Positions 59,611 through 64,000 of a stretch of 64,000 bases of DNA are shown piece by piece. The notes beneath the pieces are model-generated. The model ran no database searches and had not been told where the DNA came from. It saw nothing but the letters and a program-made list of their open reading frames with translations. Source of the DNA: Ilex aquifolium. Lineage: Eukaryota > Streptophyta > Magnoliopsida > Aquifoliales > Aquifoliaceae. Each line of letters begins with the position of its first letter. Positions within the stretch are counted from its first letter, which is position 1. The position numbers were made by a program, and so were the translations under genes. The DNA lies in assembly GCA_951799425.1 (NCBI GenBank), contig OX637404.1, positions 19,671,545 through 19,735,544 on the forward strand, written 5' to 3'.

Positions 59611-61454
59611 CTGAAAAAATAAAAGCTGCTTCTCATTTTAACCAGCACGGGATGTGTAAACTCAAGTCTAATCCCACTTTTTCCTTATAATGATGTGTAC
59701 TTTAGTGTTAGTGCATACAACTAAATAAAGTTTCATGTATGCCACTTTTGTAATCACTTTACCAGTTGTACTAGATCTTCCATAAACAGGGATGCTGTTT
59801 TACTTATTGGTTTGGAAATTACCCTATTCCTTTTTTGTTTTGTCCATTGTAATATAAAATATGCATGTAGCTAATCTAGCATTTGATTAATCCAATATTG
59901 CAAATAGAAGACATAGCATGAAGGGTGGATCAATAGAGCAACTCACACTACTTTAGATGAATCATTAATTTTGTTCACCTAAAAACAAGTGGGGTTTGAA
60001 CCCTAGTTTGATTTTTAATGAGGCAAGTAAAAGTAACCTGAAACCTTCAGATCAATTAGGCCTAAGTATTAAATATGCTTCTCATCAATAGCTTGAGCTG
60101 GGAGTGGAAACTAGTCTCTTCAAGCTTGTCCACACAGTCTAAACAAGCAAGATCAATATATGGTGGCAGTCTAAGTGCTCAACCAGTCATGCATGTGTTG
60201 CCTACAGCTTAAGCATATGCTTGGGTCCAGTTAGGCAGCCACCACCCAACTTATAAATGCAAATTCTTTGAAGGCACTTATGGGAAAGATATACCAGTAA
60301 GAGGAAAAGAGATTTGTTGAACTATTCTGATTTGTTAAGTCTCAGTTTGTGAAGATAGCAATGTTAGTTTAGAGTAAATATGGATGGTAACTTGGCTAGT
60401 AAATAAATATATAACAAATGCATCCAAGATCATGCCAAGGTCAAGCTGAGCCAAACCTCAAGCATGAGAGAGCATTGCTGCAAGCCTGCGACAAGAAGTA
60501 AATACAAGCAAATGGGGTCAACCTAGAGGGGATACTCAAGACCGCAGTTTTATTGTCCCAATGTGGTAAATACTAAAAAAATTAAATTCAGGATGCCATG
60601 TACACATTGACAAGATAAAAAAAGTCTATATTTTGATCAAGCCTAAAGATTTACCAAAAATGTTACTGATGAGAAAGGATATTGGCGAGATTAGTTGTCG
60701 CAATGCCAAGTAATTCAAAAGCATTCTTCACTAAGATCCACAACTAAGCAATCATAGTATGAAGTATGAACAAAAACCTTTTTCAAATCTTTTTTTTCCA
60801 TATACTGTTTCAAAAAACCAGGATTAAAATTCAAACTAAGAAAATTGAAGCTGAAGCAACACTCACACGGGAAATTAAACCCAATCCTCTGATGGTGGCG
60901 GGAGCAGGAAAGATGCATCTTAAGTAACCCCAAGAATAATACATATACACCAACCAAAAAGATACTCTCGCACTCTCACACAAAACATGCACATACATAT
61001 AAGGGTGCAAATATCAAGAAATCAACCACCATTTATCAAAAAAATACCCTTGCACATACTTAGCACAAAACATGAACAGATATGTATCGGTTGATAATGA
61101 TGAGAGTACACAGATCAAGAAATCAGCTACCACTTTTGTCAAAAACAAAACTTATATGGTAAAAAAAGAAACTTGTCCATAAAAAATAACACCAATTTTG
61201 CAAATTTTTACTCAATAAGGAAACTTCTGATGAGATCAGGGATCATGGAACCAACCATCAGTCTGATCGAACAACCCAACAAAAAAATTTAATGCAAGAA
61301 ATGTTATACAGAGATTGAAAAAAATCCAATCAGACTCGAAATGGCACCTGAAATGGACCATATCTCAGATCAATTGCACCATTATGCATGCAAATATATG
61401 TGCATAAAATCATTCATGCATGTAGATATATCAATGTGTGTGTGCATCTACTCA

Positions 61455-61730
61455 TATATCCACGAAGAGAGGAAGAAAACATTTTTTTTGGAGCATTTCC
61501 TCTTCTGTAGCAGGAAGTTTGATCTCAGGGTGGTTTAGATAAAGAGCACCACGCTCATCGAAATCAGATTGGCCATTAGTGGCTTCGTCACGAACTAAGT
61601 TTTTGAATCCTTCAGGGCACATTGTTCTTTTGGAAGGTCTCTCTTCTGCAAGAAGCCTACGACCAGAATTGCCACCAACAACAACACTTTTACTATCACA
61701 ACCATCTCCACCACCAAAAAAGAGAACTTC
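61455..61730 (-). pseudogene. Unrecognised exon-like frame, 92 codons
   Basis: The minus-strand frame is open for 92 codons between stops and has a natural composition: a Gly-rich start (FGGGDGCDSKSVVVGGNSG) followed by RRLLAEERPSKRTMCPEGF, NLVRDEATNGQSDFDERGA and LYLNHPEIKLPATEEEM. Codon use and lack of low complexity in the second half look like real protein coding, unlike all other frames around. The first in-frame ATG is internal (61622), so it would be an exon of a longer gene. The block is deleted in unit A and not recognised in B. I cannot name the family. Confidence 0.45.
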
Positions 61731-62178
61731 TTACTCTAACATCACCTCCACCACTGCAATCACCATCTCTTTTTTTTTTTTTGGGTAAGTACAATCACCA
61801 TCTTAATGCACTATAACCATTACAATAATTCACCCACCTTAGCTTTTTCCCTCAACGCCTCTATCATGAAAGACAATTATTGATGCCTCCACCATAAATT
61901 TTCATTCATTCTCCACAAAACGATAGCAACATGAGAACCATTACAAGTTCCCAAATGACATTTAATTAACATTTTTACATGTCAATTGACTGAGTAATAC
62001 ATTACCACTAAATTGACTCTAAGAAATTCATTTTTTGCTAATTCATTATTTATCCAAAAAGCAAAAAAAAAAATTGTATACCCAATGCTACTATCCCAAT
62101 GCTTTCAAAATAAGGATTTACTATAGCCCATATTCAATTGCATAATCATCTGCCATCCTTAAGATTCTCCCTCTTCCC

Positions 62179-63000
62179 TTCTCCGACAGCTTTTATGCCA
62201 AGGGAATAATCTTGTTTGGTTCGGTAATGGAATCAATAGCTTGTCCAAACAGGGATATAGGAAGCTGCGTAAGATTGTATGCCTGTAGGGGAGCCCGCCC
62301 TAGGGGGAGAGGGGACGAGCCCGGGAGATTGGCCAGATACTCCGCCGACAACATGTTAGATGCCACCAGCAAGCTGCATGCTAGATCAAGGAACGGGTTC
62401 CCGGGATATAGCATGTTGGGAATGAGGATTAATGATTCGGAATGGCCGGTTGAAGCAAAGAATATTACCCCAGGTAGAGGAGGGCCAATACTTAAACTTA
62501 AGCTCCTGATTCTTATCGAGATTGACCGACGGTTCGATGCGACTGTGTTAAGCATGACACACACACGAACGTACGTGGCTGATTAGAGTGCCGTTAGACT
62601 TAGACCCCATAGATGACTTCCCTCTGCCAATACGAGTCCAGAACCCTCTTCTTTTGGAGGCAGATTTGTGCTCACCTTCTCTAATGGAAAGCATACCTAC
62701 CTAGTAGGGTCCTATTCTGATGAATGACTTGCTGCCGAATCAAGGTCTCTCTTTGAACTGTACTCTCTGGATCAAAGCAATCATATCCTTCTTCCCTCCC
62801 ACAGTTCCTCTCTTCTTGAGCTTTCTCGGATTCAGGGTTCCAAACCCCCTTGGCTAGTAAGCAAGATTGTTGCAAAGAGCAAAAATTGTGTATGGCTCCG
62901 TCAACAGATGTTTGATTTCAGGTGTTTGGGATAGAATACAGTCCACCGTGCAGTCTGACTTGGCATAGAAGGAGTTGGTGTCAGTTGCACGTTATATTAT
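62179..63000. other. Candidate organelle-derived (mitochondrial-like) insert
   Basis: GC content rises sharply at 62179 and the text (CGGGTTCCCGGGATATAGC, long frames open on both strands at 62193-62586) is unlike the AT-rich surroundings and like plant mitochondrial spacer DNA. There is no recognised mitochondrial gene, so this is an impression from composition and style. Confidence 0.4.
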
Positions 63001-63240
63001 TGAGTCATATTGTACATAGTTGTTAGCATGTTTTGAGGGCATGATACCTAGCGACGTGCGTAACACTTTGTTATGTTTATATGTTAATATCACTTTTTTT
63101 GTTTGGGTAAAAGAATATAATTGTCCTTGCACAGGTTATATTACTTTGGTTTTAAACTTTGATGAATGGACATCAGGTTAGTTTAACCATACCCTATTCT
63201 GGAGGAGGAGGGGTTGACCCTTCCCGGGATGGGGTGTGAC
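63001..63240. mobile_element. Possible LTR-end fragment
   Basis: The stretch ends CCCGGGATGGGGTGTGACA, the form in which many plant gypsy LTRs end. No partner LTR, primer site or target repeat is visible. Confidence 0.3.
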
Positions 63241-64000
63241 ATTCAAATCAATTAGGCCTTAGGATTAAAAATGCTTCTTATCAATAGCTTGAATTGGGCG
63301 TGAAACTAGTTTCTTCAAGCTTGTCCAACCGGTCTAAACAAGAAATATCAAAATCTAGGGCAGTCTAAGTTATCACCAAGCACCCATGCAACGTTAAACG
63401 CATAATCTTTGAAGCCACTTATGGGAACGATATACTAGTAAGCTGAACAGATATTGTGTAGAACTATTCTGATTTGTTAAGTTGCAGTCTGGGAAGGTAG
63501 CAATGTTACTTGTAGAGAAAATATGGATGATAACTAAGCAAGTACATAAACATATAGCAAATGCATCCAAGATCATGCCAAGGTCAAGTTGGGCTAAGCT
63601 CAAGCATGAGAGAGCATTGCTGCGAGACTGTGATTAGAAATAAGTACAATTAAATGAGTTCAACCTAGGGGGAACACAAGACAGCCGTTTTATTTTTGCA
63701 ATATGGTAAATGCTAACAAACTTAATTCAGGATGCAACTTACACATTGACATGATAAGAGAGTCTACATTTTGATCAAGCCTCAAGATTTACTAAAAATG
63801 CTATTAATGATAAAGGATATTGGCAAATAAACATTGGCGAGATTAATTGTCGCACTGCCAATTATGTCAAAAGGGTACTTTCATTTCATTAAGATCCACA
63901 GCTGAGTAACACTAATATGAATTAATACCTTTTCAAAGCTTTTTTCCATATGCTGCTTTGAATAACCATTATTAACATTCAAACCAAGAAAATTGAAATG

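Larger units (their letters stand above)
56728..62081. repeat. Segmental duplication unit C (complete, about 5.35 kb)
   Basis: Begins and ends at the boundary phrase CCCAATGCTACTATCCCAAT, which recurs at 62082 for unit D. It is the fullest copy; unit A matches it closely apart from deletions. It holds two exon-like frames on the minus strand (59546-59610, 61455-61730) and otherwise non-coding DNA. Confidence 0.8.
62082..64000. repeat. Segmental duplication unit D (runs past window end)
   Basis: 62082-62178 matches the start of units B and C; 63241-64000 matches 51088-51830 of unit B more closely than unit C. The part between is replaced by foreign sequence. Confidence 0.78.

Noticed and set aside
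62193-62586. Overlapping 123/124-codon frames on both strands
   Set aside because: GC-rich organelle-like DNA with few stops on either strand; no recognised protein.

Overview
This is a nuclear window from a flowering plant, very probably a eudicot. The evidence is plant-type LTR retrotransposons (a Tat-lineage Ty3/gypsy with two RNase H domains, a Copia element with the usual Met-tRNA primer site), a plant L1-type LINE with a DUF4283 first protein, a CACTA transposon end, and exon pieces of the plant-only major latex protein family. No complete host gene was found.

Layout. 1-3257 is unit A of a diverged, mostly non-coding segmental duplication. 3258-47190 is one old LINE that has been blown apart by nested insertions. 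Its first reading frame is interrupted by about 4.6 kb that include a TIR-bounded stretch (5451-8671) carrying four tandem 321-bp copies of a major-latex-protein first exon, and then by a Tourist-like MITE (8804-9587). Its second reading frame starts at 10856 and is cut at 10998 by a CACTA-like element that runs to about 41784. Inside the CACTA lie a 22-kb Tat gypsy element (11045-33022), two LTR-element remnants (33391-37001, the second carrying a MITE) and a Copia element on the minus strand (37007-41328). The gypsy element is itself split by an 11.2-kb LTR-internal-LTR-internal-LTR array of a small non-autonomous element (18050-29274). The LINE resumes at 41788 (endonuclease, reverse transcriptase), is cut once more by a fold-back element (43921-45943), and ends near 47190.

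From 47200 the duplicated host segment returns as unit B (47205-about 53700), then about 3 kb of different intergenic DNA, unit C (56728-62081) and unit D (from 62082 past the window end, with a foreign 1.06-kb block at 62179-63240). A resembles C, and B resembles D, so the history looks like a pair A-B copied as a pair C-D. The LINE lies only at the A/B junction.

Relative ages can be read from the nesting and repeat ends: duplication and LINE first, then CACTA, then gypsy (its LTRs differ by about 3% by eye) and Copia, and last the array (perfect 5-bp target repeats, internal copies almost identical). The most unusual items are the four-fold exon cassette array, the three-LTR array whose middle LTR is a visible recombinant and whose promoter region is doubled, the antisense gene of the Tat element, and a GC-rich motif scattered through LTR, pol and antisense gene of that same element.
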